Assembly (NCBI GenBank): GCA_023663205.1
Contig: JAMPHX010000006.1
Location: 1 to 39,186, forward strand
Origin: Corallococcus sp.
Lineage (GTDB): Bacteria; Bacillota; Clostridia; Christensenellales; CAG-314
DNA: 39,186 bases
Reading direction: 5' to 3'
A model generated the notes under the pieces. That model did no database searches and was not told the origin of the DNA. It was given only the letters and a program-made list of their open reading frames with translations. Within the stretch, counting starts at the first letter, position 1; every line of letters starts with the position of its first letter. Positions 7,617 to 16,386 of this stretch are shown piece after piece. The position numbers and the translations under genes were made by a program.

Positions 7617-7782
7617 ATTATAGCCTTATTATGTTTTGCTTTTGTGCAAAGCGTAAATACAATGCCGCGTAAAGTTTGATTTTTATTTTTCAAATTTTCC
7701 AATAAAAGTTTTGTTTAATGTGTTTAATAATCGAAAACAAACAAAAACGCGTACTAACAGCAAATACGCGGAAGGAGAAAAT

Positions 7783-9186
7783 ATGAAATCTGTAAAAAGA
7801 ATTGCAGTAATATTATCGCTTGTAATGTTGGTAGCGTGCTGCGGTGTTTTGCTTACTGCCTGCAATACGGAACCGCAAGCAGAGTCCTATGTTGCAATGG
7901 ACATCAATCCGTCTATAGAACTGACGCTTGACAGGCAAAACAAAGTAATATCCGTACGTGCCATGAACGAGGATGCGCAAGTTATGCTTTACGAAGCAAA
8001 GGGAATAGTCGGTGCAGACGTTGAAGACGCGGCAGCGGTAATTGCGGAACTTGCGGCAACATACAATTACGTAACGGAAAACAACAGTAACATTTCCGTA
8101 ACCGTCGCCGGCAAAAACGCCGAAGCGGAACTTGCTATTTTTAATGACATAGACAAATCGTTTACGGCAAGTCTCAAACTCAGCGGCATTGACGTAACTT
8201 TGTCCGACGTTGGCGGAGTGTTGATTAACCGCGAACTCGAAAAGGTAAAATCTCAGTATCCCGACAACGCAAGCGTTCAGGCTTTGACGGTAGGCAAATA
8301 CCGTTTGGTCAAATCCGCTATGCTTGCCGACAGAACATTGACGGTAGAAACGGCATCGGCAATGAGCGTAGAAAAACTGTCGAATGTCGTTAAAGAAACT
8401 CACAAGTATTACGCAGATAAGATTTCCGACGCATTTGAGCGCGTATATGAGGAAGCGGAACTTATTTACGAACAAGGCAAGCAATTGCTGCTTTCGGGAG
8501 TATACCTCACAATAGACCCTCTCAATTTGGAACTTCAAGCAAACGCAACCAAGTTGATTGCTTTGCAAACGGCATACTTTACTCTTGAAAAAATAGACGA
8601 AATAGACGCCAAGGCGCAGGAATTTTTCTCCAAAGAACAAGTTAAGGAATTCTGTGCAAAATTGGGTATGGCAGCCGAAGAAGCAAAACAGTTTGCCGAA
8701 AAAGTCTGCAACCAAGCAGGCGAAGCAACGGAAGACGCCATCGAGTACGCTTTGGAACGTATGATGGACAACATGACGGAAGAACAGCGCCAAGCCTTTG
8801 AGGGTAAGTTGGACGCAGCCGAAGAATATCTCGAACAAGTTGAAGAAGAACTCAAACAGTTGGGCGGAGAATTGAAAACACAGGCTCTTGCCGCTGTGGA
8901 AACAATCAAAGCATTCTTGAATACAGCCTTCGATTTTGAAAATATCGATGACCTTGAAGACGTAATAGATATTATCGAAGATAAAATCGAAGATACCGAA
9001 AAATGGCTCGAAGGCAATATGACTAAGGAACAAAAAGACACATTGGCTAAACGTCAAAAGGCGCTTTCGTCTCAAATTGCCGAATTGGAAAAAGCATTCA
9101 AACAGACTGTGGAAAGCGCACGCGCGGAAGCAAAGGCATGGATAGAACAGCAGCGCGAAATCCGTCTGTCAATCACGGTTAAGTAA
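7783..9186 (+). CDS. Helical lipoprotein with RsgI-like N-terminal domain
   Basis: The 467-residue protein has a signal peptide ending in the lipobox LTAC (Cys27), so it should be anchored on the outer face of the membrane. Residues about 35-70 (MDINPSIELTLDRQNKVISV, then RAMNEDAQVML) resemble the conserved region of RsgI anti-sigma-I proteins and related DUF domains. The rest is almost all charged helix, likely coiled coil, with repeated Glu/Lys/Ala heptads (for example EEYLEQVEEELKQLGGEL). I chose the ATG at 7783 because AAGGAG precedes it. A small hairpin (CGCGTA/TACGCG) sits just before that site. No sigI gene is adjacent. A fragment of this gene lies inverted downstream at 9362-9473. Confidence 0.75.
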   Translation: MKSVKRIAVILSLVMLVACCGVLLTACNTEPQAESYVAMDINPSIELTLDRQNKVISVRAMNEDAQVMLYEAKGIVGADVEDAAAVIAELAATYNYVTENNSNISVTVAGKNAEAELAIFNDIDKSFTASLKLSGIDVTLSDVGGVLINRELEKVKSQYPDNASVQALTVGKYRLVKSAMLADRTLTVETASAMSVEKLSNVVKETHKYYADKISDAFERVYEEAELIYEQGKQLLLSGVYLTIDPLNLELQANATKLIALQTAYFTLEKIDEIDAKAQEFFSKEQVKEFCAKLGMAAEEAKQFAEKVCNQAGEATEDAIEYALERMMDNMTEEQRQAFEGKLDAAEEYLEQVEEELKQLGGELKTQALAAVETIKAFLNTAFDFENIDDLEDVIDIIEDKIEDTEKWLEGNMTKEQKDTLAKRQKALSSQIAELEKAFKQTVESARAEAKAWIEQQREIRLSITVK

Positions 9187-9221
9187 TAAATCTTCCTTTT
9201 TCTAAGCGTAACATTACGCTG

Positions 9222-9256
9222 ATACGGAACCCGAATTTTCGGGTTCCGTATTTTTT
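9222..9256 (+). terminator. Terminator after lipoprotein gene
   Basis: ATACGGAACCCGA pairs perfectly with TCGGGTTCCGTAT (13 bp, 4-base loop), followed by six T. A very strong intrinsic terminator. Confidence 0.95.
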
Positions 9257-9361
9257 GTTAAAGAATTACAATTGCGCGGCGGATTTTTATTTGAAGTTAT
9301 GCAATTTTCGCATAAGAAATGTTGCTGCGCAAACATAAATTACAGTATAAGCAGTGTCCGA

Positions 9362-9473
9362 TATTGAGGGGGGGGATATTGTGAGGTATCCCGATAAGCA
9401 GCAATTGCTTGCCTTGTTCGTAAATAAGTTCCGCTTCCTCATATACGCGCTCAAATGCGTCGGAAATCTTGTC
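9362..9473 (-). pseudogene. Inverted fragment of the lipoprotein gene
   Basis: Read on the minus strand, 9396-9473 matches lipoprotein-gene bases 8416-8493 with one difference in 78. Similarity then fades through a stretch containing CCTCACAATA and CCTCTCAAT (to about 9362). It encodes KISDAFERVYEEAELIYEQG, identical to the parent protein, but has no start signal of its own. The surrounding region 9257-9660 otherwise holds no gene I can support. This is a partial inverted duplication, about 0.9 kb from its source. Confidence 0.85.
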
Positions 9474-9660
9474 GGTAACACTTATGAACTTCTTTGACAA
9501 TGCAACAAATAATTTGAACCGCGCAAAAAAGATTTTGCAATGCAGTGTAATTAGTATCGGTTTGGGCAACAATACGCATCGAAGGTACAATTTTTTACAT
9601 AAGACGCGGAGTACGTTTTTGCGTAAATAAAATTTTTTTGCGGATTTATTGTAAAAAGCC

Positions 9661-9716
9661 TTGACAAATCCTGTAAACGAGTTATAATATTAGCAGTCAA
9701 ATAAAGAGAGTGCTAA
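9661..9716 (+). promoter_or_regulatory. SigA-type promoter and CIRCE operator for hsp20
   Basis: TTGACA (9661-9666) and TATAAT (9683-9688) are separated by 16 bp. Directly after, TTAGCAGTC, nine bases, then GAGTGCTAA (9690-9716) matches the CIRCE inverted repeat with one mismatch in the left arm. CIRCE is the binding site of the HrcA repressor, so hsp20 should be induced by heat or misfolding stress. hrcA itself is not in the window. Confidence 0.93.
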
Positions 9717-9763
9717 CAAACACAGCCCAAGTTTGCTAATACATACAAAAAGGAGTAACAACT

Positions 9764-10171
9764 ATGAAATATTATCTTACCAGAAAAAACCATAACGACG
9801 CAGACTTTTACGACAACGCTTTTGAAAACTTCTTCCGTCCGTTCTTTGCGGACGAAGCGGACGGTTTTATGAAAACCGACGTCAAGGAAACGGAAAAGGC
9901 ATACGAAATGGAAATCGAAATGCCGGGATTTGAAAAAGACCAAATAAACATGTCTTTGGATAACGGCTACATTACCGTTTCCGCCAGAAAGGAAAATAAA
10001 TCGGAGGACAAGTATCTCAAACGGGAGCGTACAAGCAGTTATTCCCGCAGTTACTATGTCGGAGACGTCAATCAAGAGGAAATCAGCGCAAAGTACGTAA
10101 ACGGCATTTTGACGGTGTGCGTTCCCAAGGAACAGCAAAAGAAACTTGCGCACAGCATCAATATCGACTGA
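9764..10171 (+). CDS. Hsp20/alpha-crystallin small heat-shock protein
   Basis: An ATP-independent holdase that binds unfolding proteins in the cytoplasm as large oligomers. The 135-residue protein has a short N-terminal arm (FENFFRPFF) and an alpha-crystallin domain from about residue 40 (MKTDVKETEKAYEMEIEMPG). It keeps the conserved NGILTVCVPK near the end; the C-terminal IxI-type tail may be HSINID. AAAAGGAG precedes the ATG. The CIRCE operator upstream places it under HrcA. A terminator follows, so it is transcribed alone; htpG next door has its own promoter. Confidence 0.93.
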   Translation: MKYYLTRKNHNDADFYDNAFENFFRPFFADEADGFMKTDVKETEKAYEMEIEMPGFEKDQINMSLDNGYITVSARKENKSEDKYLKRERTSSYSRSYYVGDVNQEEISAKYVNGILTVCVPKEQQKKLAHSINID

Positions 10172-10191
10172 CGCAAATTGGTAAATCCTGT

Positions 10192-10230
10192 ACGAAGCGT
10201 TGTGGCATACCCGTAACGCTTCGTTTGTTT
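10192..10230 (+). terminator. Terminator after hsp20
   Basis: ACGAAGCGTT (10192-10201) pairs with AACGCTTCGT (10215-10224), followed by TTGTTTT. Confidence 0.8.
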
Positions 10231-10243
10231 TCGGGCGGAAAAT

Positions 10244-10305
10244 CCGCTGCCGAATGTATGTGCATTGCGTATGTAATGCAATAAGACGCAATGTTCGGCT
10301 TGCGG
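10244..10305 (+). other. Nested hairpin upstream of htpG
   Basis: CCGC-T-GCCGAA pairs with TTCGGC-TT-GCGG, and inside it CATTGCGT pairs with ACGCAATG directly stacked on TTCGGC. An 8-base bulge (TGTATGTG) sits on the 5' side. It lies between the hsp20 terminator and the candidate htpG promoter. It could be a mobile palindrome or part of a small RNA; no open frame explains it. Confidence 0.4.
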
Positions 10306-10348
10306 CGTATCGATAGGAAAAGTGTTGATACGTTGCGGCAAAAATTTA

Positions 10349-10377
10349 TTGCTTATAATTTTTATTTGATGTATACT
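10349..10377 (+). promoter_or_regulatory. Candidate htpG promoter
   Basis: TTGCTT (10349-10354) and TATACT (10372-10377) at 17-bp spacing, 64 bases before the htpG ATG. No CIRCE is seen here, unlike hsp20. Confidence 0.45.
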
Positions 10378-10440
10378 GCTATATGTCATAACAGCCGCTT
10401 GGCACAGTAAATAAATCAACATTACGGGAGAAATATATTT

Positions 10441-12288
10441 ATGAAAAGTTTTAAGACGGAATCTCAAAAAGTATTGGATATTATGATAAATTCCATATAT
10501 ACAAACAAAGAGATTTTTTTGCGGGAACTGATAAGCAACGGCAGCGACGCAATAGATAAATTGTACTTTCACGGTTTGAACGGCGGTATAAGCGGACTCA
10601 ACCGCGACGATTTTTACATAAAAGTTTCCGCAGATAAGGACGCTCGCACGCTTACGGTAGAAGATAACGGTATAGGTATGACCGCGGAAGAATTGGACAA
10701 AAACTTGGGTACCATTGCCAAGAGCGATTCGCAACTGTTCAAGGAAAATAACAAAGATGACGCAATAGATATTATCGGGCAGTTCGGCGTAGGATTTTAT
10801 TCGGCGTTTATGGTAAGCGAAAAGGTGGAAGTGTACAGCCGCAAGTTCGATAGCGAAAAGGGTGCAAAGTGGAGCAGTAAAGGTACGGAAGGCTACACTG
10901 TCGCGTCATGCGACAAGGCGGAGCGCGGCACCAAAATAGTTCTTACGCTAAAACCCGATACGGAAGGCGAAAATTACGGCAGATTTTTGGAAGAGTACCA
11001 ACTTAGAAGTTTAATCAAAAAGTATTCCGATTACATACGGTATCCGGTGCAGTTGCTTGTCACGCACACTCATTACGACGACGAAGGCAAGGAAACGGAA
11101 AGTCATACCGAATACGAAACGGTCAATACAATGCTGCCTCTTTGGAAGAAGAACAAATCGGAAATCACCGAGCAGATGTACAATGAATTTTACAAAGAGG
11201 TTTTCCGTGACGAAGACCCGCTTGCGGTAATACACACAAGCGCGGAAGGAACGCTGGAATACAAGGCGCTTTTGTATATTCCGTCGCGCGCGCCGTACAA
11301 TTACTACACGCGCGATTACGAAAAGGGTTTGAAATTATATACCGACGGAGTGCTGATTTCCGACAAAACAAGCGATTTGCTGCCCGATTACTTCGGATTT
11401 GTAAAGGGACTGGTGGATTGTCAGTTGACGCTCAATATTTCGCGTGAAACGGTACAGCAAAACAGACAACTCAAACTTATTGCTTCCAATATCGAAAAGA
11501 AGATTGCGCAAAAACTTGCCGATATGCTCAAAAACGACAGAGAAAAATACGAAAAGTTTTTCAACGAATTCGGTTTGCAGATAAAGTACGGTATGTACAG
11601 CGACTTCGGAATGCACAAGGAACAACTCAAAGATTTGGTTTTGCTGTATTCCGTCAAACAGGACAAACTCGTCACATTTGCCGAATACATCGAAAATATG
11701 CAAGAGGGACAGGACGCAGTGTATTACGCAACCGGCAGCAGCAGGGACGCTATCAAAATGCTTCCTCAATGTTCAAAGGCTCTTTCCAAGGGCTTCGACG
11801 TACTGTGTCTAACCGACGACGTGGACGAATTTGCGCTTAAAGTGTTGGATAAGTACGCAGACAAACCTTTCAAATCGGTATCCGAACAGACAACTTCCGA
11901 CAAAGGCGAGCAAGATGACTTGCAGGACAAAGATATGTTGGAATTTATCAAAACCGCTTTGGACGGCGAGGTATCGGAAGTGCACGGTACGGATGACTTG
12001 GAAGGACATCCCGTATGTTTGACTTCCGTAGGCGATTTGTCCATCGAAATGGAAAAGGTACTCGGTTCCATGCCAAATGCCGACGGCAGCGTCAAGGCTC
12101 AAAAAGCGCTTGAAATCAATCGCAAACACGCAATTTACGGTAAATTGAAGGATTGGTATATTTCCGATAAAGACAAACTTGCCGATGTTTCCAAGGTACT
12201 GTATCAACAGGCTCGTTTGATAGAGGGCTTAACGGTAGAAAACCCCACGGAATTGGCTTCGCTCATATTCAAATATTTGGCGCAATAA
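10441..12288 (+). CDS. htpG: Hsp90-family chaperone HtpG
   Basis: A cytoplasmic ATP-dependent chaperone acting as a dimer. The 615-residue protein has the N-terminal GHKL ATPase: ELISNGSDAIDKLYF (the usual Asn/Asp ligands kept, with Gly where Ala is common), DNGIGMTAEELDKNLGTIA and GQFGVGFYSAF. The middle domain includes YIPSRAPYNYY and NISRETVQQNRQL, typical of Hsp90. The C-terminal dimerisation region is present, so the length is normal. GGGAG precedes the ATG. It sits next to hsp20 but behind a separate promoter, and is closed by a good terminator. Confidence 0.96.
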   Translation: MKSFKTESQKVLDIMINSIYTNKEIFLRELISNGSDAIDKLYFHGLNGGISGLNRDDFYIKVSADKDARTLTVEDNGIGMTAEELDKNLGTIAKSDSQLFKENNKDDAIDIIGQFGVGFYSAFMVSEKVEVYSRKFDSEKGAKWSSKGTEGYTVASCDKAERGTKIVLTLKPDTEGENYGRFLEEYQLRSLIKKYSDYIRYPVQLLVTHTHYDDEGKETESHTEYETVNTMLPLWKKNKSEITEQMYNEFYKEVFRDEDPLAVIHTSAEGTLEYKALLYIPSRAPYNYYTRDYEKGLKLYTDGVLISDKTSDLLPDYFGFVKGLVDCQLTLNISRETVQQNRQLKLIASNIEKKIAQKLADMLKNDREKYEKFFNEFGLQIKYGMYSDFGMHKEQLKDLVLLYSVKQDKLVTFAEYIENMQEGQDAVYYATGSSRDAIKMLPQCSKALSKGFDVLCLTDDVDEFALKVLDKYADKPFKSVSEQTTSDKGEQDDLQDKDMLEFIKTALDGEVSEVHGTDDLEGHPVCLTSVGDLSIEMEKVLGSMPNADGSVKAQKALEINRKHAIYGKLKDWYISDKDKLADVSKVLYQQARLIEGLTVENPTELASLIFKYLAQ

Positions 12289-12298
12289 AACCAACATT

Positions 12299-12325
12299 AA
12301 ATCCCCGAATTTTTCGGGGATTTTT
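12299..12325 (+). terminator. Terminator after htpG
   Basis: AAATCCCCGAA pairs with TTCGGGGATTT and is followed by a T run. Confidence 0.92.
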
Positions 12326-12451
12326 CATTTACGTAGTTATACAGTATACGTCATTGTATATCAAATCCCGACAAATTACTTTTGTTTATACAAAATATAT
12401 TATTATCGGCAAAAATAATGAAAAAACTCTTGTCGAAATTTAAATTCGGTA

Positions 12452-12479
12452 TTGACATTACGTTTAATTGGTGTACAAT
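12452..12479 (+). promoter_or_regulatory. Promoter of the PNPOx-like gene
   Basis: TTGACA (12452-12457), 16 bp, TACAAT (12474-12479). It lies inside the longer open frame that begins at 12382, which argues that translation starts downstream at 12514. Confidence 0.75.
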
Positions 12480-12513
12480 AAAATCAGTACAAGGTTTTGG
12501 GGAGAGGAGCAAT

Positions 12514-12987
12514 ATGCAAGAGTATTGGGAAAGAGCGCTTGAAGTAATAGAGGAAAATTTTACGGGTTGCACTCCGTGTGCCGTTGCCGCTTGCGGGGAC
12601 GACGGCGTGGATATGCGTTCGGCGCATATTTATTACCGTGACGGAAAGGCGTATTTCATTACGCACGATTACAGCGATTTTCTCAAAATAATAGATAAAC
12701 AGGGCAAAGTAGCGATATGCTTCAATGCGTCGCGACTTTACGGTCATGCAAAGCCAATAGGACATCCTCTCGACAAAGACAATCTGCCGCTGCGTACGCG
12801 TATCAAACGCGATTTTTCCGATGTATACTGCAGTTTTGTAAATGAAAACGACAATTCCATATGTTTGGTTGAAGTGACTGTCGACAGAGCGGTTGTATTT
12901 ACCAAATTTCACAAGTACGATGTAAACTTACATACCGAAGAATTGCTGCGCGAGCGGCATTACGGACACTTGTCGGTGGAAATTTAG
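12514..12987 (+). CDS. Pyridoxamine 5'-phosphate oxidase-like flavoprotein
   Basis: The 157-residue protein has the split-barrel pattern of the PNPOx-like family: a beta start (TPCAVAACGDDGVDMRSAHIY), then RDGKAYFITHDYSDFLKII and KVAICFNASRLYGHAKPIGH. Members bind FMN or related flavins, and many are uncharacterised or act on heme or F420-type substrates. The substrate here cannot be told. The ATG at 12514 is chosen because GGAGAGGAG stands five bases before it and the promoter lies just upstream. It is a single-gene unit. The stop is TAG. Confidence 0.8.
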   Translation: MQEYWERALEVIEENFTGCTPCAVAACGDDGVDMRSAHIYYRDGKAYFITHDYSDFLKIIDKQGKVAICFNASRLYGHAKPIGHPLDKDNLPLRTRIKRDFSDVYCSFVNENDNSICLVEVTVDRAVVFTKFHKYDVNLHTEELLRERHYGHLSVEI

Positions 12988-13226
12988 TTTTTGCGGATTG
13001 TAGTGTTTTGAAATTCGGTGATTCGATGCGCGTCTTATAGCCGTCGAAATACGGCGTTGCGCTGTGGCAACCCTCAGTCATTTACGTCTGTGTAAACTCC
13101 CTCGGGTTTTCCTGGCGCGCCTTGTCTTTATTCTAAAACTCGCAGTCCTGCTTGCCGTAACAATGCGCGAGGCGAAGCGTATGTTTTTTCGGCGGACAAA
13201 GTTTAATCAAATAAAAAAATAATAGG
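12988..13226. other. Gene-free stretch
   Basis: I see no supported gene here. The middle part (13060-13120), with a CTCAGTCATTTACGTCTGTG stretch and CTCCCTCGGG, has the look of an interspersed non-coding repeat, but no second copy occurs in this window. A 60-residue minus-strand frame lacks a ribosome binding site. Confidence 0.3.
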
Positions 13227-13252
13227 CGCCGCAATTTTCGTTGCGGCGTTTG
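13227..13252 (+). terminator. Hairpin upstream of DUF4234-like gene
   Basis: CGCCGCAA (13227-13234) pairs with TTGCGGCG (13241-13248), followed by TTTGTATT. It may end read-through from the upstream unit. Confidence 0.5.
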
Positions 13253-13305
13253 TATTGTAATTTTGCCGATAAATCCGTCTCAAAGTTAAATAGCGGCGGA
13301 TACTA

Positions 13306-13334
13306 TTGACATATTTGTCAATTTTGTTTATAAT
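13306..13334 (+). promoter_or_regulatory. Promoter of DUF4234-like gene
   Basis: TTGACA (13306-13311), 17 bp, TATAAT (13329-13334): consensus in both hexamers. It lies inside the apparent longer frame and supports the start at 13405. Confidence 0.85.
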
Positions 13335-13404
13335 TTTAAAACAAAGACGCGTAACAATACGGCTAAGATACGGTATTGCATCATTGCAATTTGGGAGACG
13401 GAAA

Positions 13405-13785
13405 ATGAAACAACGCAAAATTTGGGCGACAGTGCTACTGTTTATATTTACGTTTGGTGTTTATCCTCTTATTTGGGCGATAAAATTCCACGCGGAAGTT
13501 CGCGCAACCAGCGGCGAGGGACATAAAACGTGGGCGCACGTGCTATTGTGGTTGTTTACGTTTAACGCATATCCTATCTATTGGGGTTACGCCTGCGGCA
13601 AACGGCTGGAAAGTTTTGAAGGCAGAAACAGGGCTTGGACGTATTTTGTTTTGATTATTCTTTTCCCGATTGGCGGAATAATCGCCGCGGCTTTGATGCA
13701 GGCACAAGCCAACGCATATTTAGCGCAAGATGTACCGTCGGAGGAACAGTTCGTCAAAGAGGACGGCGCGCAGTCGGAAGAGTGA
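13405..13785 (+). CDS. DUF4234-like small membrane protein
   Basis: The 126-residue product has three hydrophobic segments. Two carry the same repeated pattern (LLFIFTFGVYPLIWAIKFH and LLWLFTFNAYPIYWGYACG), which is the TFGxYPxxW signature of DUF4234-type proteins. The third is ILFPIGGIIAAALMQ, and the tail is acidic. The start at 13405 follows GGGAG, with a consensus promoter 70 bases upstream. It is an integral membrane protein of unknown function, transcribed alone with a strong terminator after it. Confidence 0.75.
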   Translation: MKQRKIWATVLLFIFTFGVYPLIWAIKFHAEVRATSGEGHKTWAHVLLWLFTFNAYPIYWGYACGKRLESFEGRNRAWTYFVLIILFPIGGIIAAALMQAQANAYLAQDVPSEEQFVKEDGAQSEE

Positions 13786-13808
13786 TTGCTTAAATATAAT
13801 AATAGTTG

Positions 13809-13841
13809 CGGCGCAAAACATATTGCTTTGCGCCGTTTTTT
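13809..13841 (+). terminator. Terminator after DUF4234-like gene
   Basis: CGGCGCAAA (13809-13817) pairs with TTTGCGCCG (13827-13835), followed by TTTTTT. Confidence 0.92.
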
Positions 13842-13920
13842 GATTTAGCAAACTTTCTTTTAAGTGCGACAGGTTAGGTTGTCAATCGGTTTTTTTAATG
13901 ATTTTTGTTACCTCTATAAA

Positions 13921-13947
13921 TAAAAAAGGGAAGGTAAAGACCCTCCC
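13921..13947 (-). terminator. Terminator of the AraC-family gene
   Basis: On the minus strand GGGAGG pairs with CCTTCCC (one bulge), followed by TTTTTTA. Its upstream flank (TTATTGCTAC, then TCAATG) resembles that of the recurring terminator family in the right-hand island. The 155 bases between it and the AraC gene hold no gene. Confidence 0.65.
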
Positions 13948-14101
13948 ATTGACTATTATCGGTAGCAATAAATTTTGCCACGAGGATTTGTACGTGAGAA
14001 TTGCATTAAGTTGATAAAATATATTATTCCGACAAAATTACTACGTACGGGTCTTGGCTTTGCGGTAGTTTACAACCGACGTCACAGTCCGCACAAGCAA
14101 A

Positions 14102-14998
14102 TCAATAGATATACACGCTTTTGGCGTCGGAATAATTTTGCGAATAAGCAATACGGTATTGAGTAGGCGTCATTTTGTACAGATGCAAAAACTGTCTGTT
14201 GAAGTAGGAAACATTGTTGAACCCCGCAGATACCGCAATTTGGCAGATGTCGCGCGGAGTTTCCGTCAGTGCCTGCGCCGCCAAAAACAAGCGGTAGTTG
14301 TTGAGGTAACGTATAAACGGCATCAACGTAAAGGATTTGAACAATTTCATCACGTAAAACTCGTCGTAACCGCAATGTTCGCTCAAATATTTGATATCGA
14401 GGTTGCGTTTGTATTGATGATGTACAATGTTAAGCGCTTCGGACATTGTATGTGCAAGTTTGCTTCCCAACGGCTTGTCCGCTGTTTCCAAACAGTTGCT
14501 TATGTAGTACATCAGGCGCAAAACCTCAGACTTGACAAGTTGGTTTGACGTATCGTCTTTTTCCGTCAGATTTTGCAAAATTCCGTCAAAATCGCAATAA
14601 CATCTGTCTGTCTGGGCAATTACGCGGGATTTTATCTGTCCGGAATTCAACATCAAAAGGTGACTTTGTACATTGCCGTTTCCGTCGGATTCAAGCAGAC
14701 TGCGCATATTTACGGCTACGGCAGAAGCACTAAATGCAATGTCGTTTGTATTTGCAAAGGAGTGGAAGGTAAACGGCGTAATTACAACAATATCGTTTTG
14801 CGTCAATATTGCCGTTTGTCCGTTGGCGTTCAATGTTCCTTCGCCTGACATTACTTTTGCCAAAATAACTTCTTCGTGTTTACGCATTGGGTAAAACGGA
14901 TATCTTTCCGAAACTTCTATGCAAAAGTTTGTCAAAGGTGAAGTATAAATACCGTTTAACAGATTGATAAATTCAGTAAAACCGTTATCTCGTTTCAT
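14102..14998 (-). CDS. AraC-family transcriptional regulator
   Basis: The 298-residue protein has an N-terminal cupin-like sensing domain (KVMSGEGTLNANGQ, then DIVVITPFTFHSF) and a C-terminal pair of helix-turn-helix motifs (about residues 195-285). These read YLSEHCGYDEFYVMKLFKSF and IAVSAGFNNVSYFNRQF, ending in the family signature MTPTQYR. Such proteins usually activate sugar-use or stress genes on binding a small ligand. No obvious Shine-Dalgarno precedes the ATG; a TATAAT lies about 55 bases upstream (minus strand, 15051-15056). No metabolic operon is attached, so its target is unknown. Confidence 0.88.
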   Translation of the reverse strand: MKRDNGFTEFINLLNGIYTSPLTNFCIEVSERYPFYPMRKHEEVILAKVMSGEGTLNANGQTAILTQNDIVVITPFTFHSFANTNDIAFSASAVAVNMRSLLESDGNGNVQSHLLMLNSGQIKSRVIAQTDRCYCDFDGILQNLTEKDDTSNQLVKSEVLRLMYYISNCLETADKPLGSKLAHTMSEALNIVHHQYKRNLDIKYLSEHCGYDEFYVMKLFKSFTLMPFIRYLNNYRLFLAAQALTETPRDICQIAVSAGFNNVSYFNRQFLHLYKMTPTQYRIAYSQNYSDAKSVYIY

Positions 14999-15357
14999 AG
15001 TTTTTGCTTTGAGCCAAGTTTACTCGGTATCAACTCGGAGCGGACTTTACATTATACCTAATTGCGCCCGTTCGGCCGTTGCCGATTAAACTGCGAAATT
15101 TATGTATTGAATATATTATAATTTAACATAGTTTTGTTGTAAATTGTTTAAGCACAATTTTTTTGTTTTTGACGGTTTTACTTGCGTAATAAATTTGTGT
15201 TGCTGTTGAAAATTTCAAATTAGTGTGGTATTATATATTCGGTTAAACCGTAATTTGCACGGTGCGGTTACGTTGCGGCAAAGCAGTAACGGTTTGTGCG
15301 GTTTTGGTTAAAATGTTGAGTGCGCGGCGCGGTATGCGCTTTGCGCAAGAGGTTGAT
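14999..15357. other. Divergent intergenic region
   Basis: It separates the minus-strand AraC gene from the plus-strand nuclease operon. It contains TATAAT on the minus strand (15051-15056) for araC. Otherwise it is AT-rich, with no gene that I can support. Confidence 0.4.
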
Positions 15358-16386
15358 ATGAAATTTATTCATTGTGCGGACATACATCTTGATTCGCCTT
15401 TGGCAGGCGTTTCCAACAGTGCGCTTCGCAGACGCGAATTATTTGCCGCTTTTGAAAATGTAATGACTTACGCGGAAAACATAGCCGCCGACGGAATAAT
15501 AATAGCGGGTGATTTGTTTGATGTTTCGCCCGCCCCGTCCACCGTCAAAAATGTTGCCGAACTGTTTAACAGAGCGCAATGTCAAATATATGTGTTGCAA
15601 GGCAATCACGGGGGAAAGTCGGCATACGATTCGCTAAAACAACTTACGGGCAAAAACGTCCGTTACTTCGGTGACGACTGGACGGTTTACAACTGCGGCA
15701 ACGTAACGATATGCGGTAAGGAATCGGTAGGTGCGGAGTGCTGGCAAAGTCTGCCTCAGATAAGCGGAGAGTTTAATATATTGGCTTTGCACGGCGACGT
15801 CGACAGCGATGCGTACGGAGTTATCGACAAAAAGGCTATTGCGCAGTCGCGTTTCGATTACGTTGCGCTTGGTCACAGGCACTCTTTTGCAACTTACAAA
15901 TTCGGTAAGGTGCCGGCGGCGTATTGCGGAGTTTTGGAACCGAGAGGTTTTGACGAACGCGGGCAAACGGGCTTTATTGTAATAGATACGGACAAAAAGG
16001 ATTTTACGTTTGTTTCACAAAACAAACGCAAGGTGGCGGAAGTAACATTGGACGCGGACGGGGCGGAAAGTACATCTCAACTTGCGCTGATTGCGGACAA
16101 AGCGGTATCGGAGGCGGAGCAAAGCGATTATCTCGATTTGCGCGTCAAGGGAGCGGTATGCAAAGAGGTAAACGTATCTGCGCTGAAAGACAGGCTTGTC
16201 GGCAAATTTTTTGCATTGCGTCTTACCGACGAAACAACCGTTAAGACGGACGGGGAAGCGCTTTCAAAAGAAGCGTCGCTGCGCGGCGAGTTTTACAGAC
16301 TTGCGCAAAGCATTTCCGACGAACGCACGCGCAACGAGGTTCTGCGCACAGGGCTTGCCGCTTTGAGCGGGGAGGTGTTGGAGTAA
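15358..16386 (+). CDS. SbcD/YhaO-like DNA repair metallophosphoesterase
   Basis: A Mre11-type nuclease subunit expected to act with the ATPase encoded next to it. The 342-residue protein shows the metal-binding motifs in order: HCADIHLDSP, GDLFDV, GNHGGKS, ALHGDV and GHRHSF. The third motif reads GNHG where GNHD or GNHE is usual; the metal-binding Asn and His are kept. YCGVLEPRGFDERGQTGF matches the YhaO-type capping region. The ATG at 15358 follows AGAGG and starts the phosphoesterase domain exactly; earlier in-frame codons are not needed. Its stop overlaps the next ATG (TAATG), so the pair is translationally coupled. Confidence 0.87.
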   Translation: MKFIHCADIHLDSPLAGVSNSALRRRELFAAFENVMTYAENIAADGIIIAGDLFDVSPAPSTVKNVAELFNRAQCQIYVLQGNHGGKSAYDSLKQLTGKNVRYFGDDWTVYNCGNVTICGKESVGAECWQSLPQISGEFNILALHGDVDSDAYGVIDKKAIAQSRFDYVALGHRHSFATYKFGKVPAAYCGVLEPRGFDERGQTGFIVIDTDKKDFTFVSQNKRKVAEVTLDADGAESTSQLALIADKAVSEAEQSDYLDLRVKGAVCKEVNVSALKDRLVGKFFALRLTDETTVKTDGEALSKEASLRGEFYRLAQSISDERTRNEVLRTGLAALSGEVLE

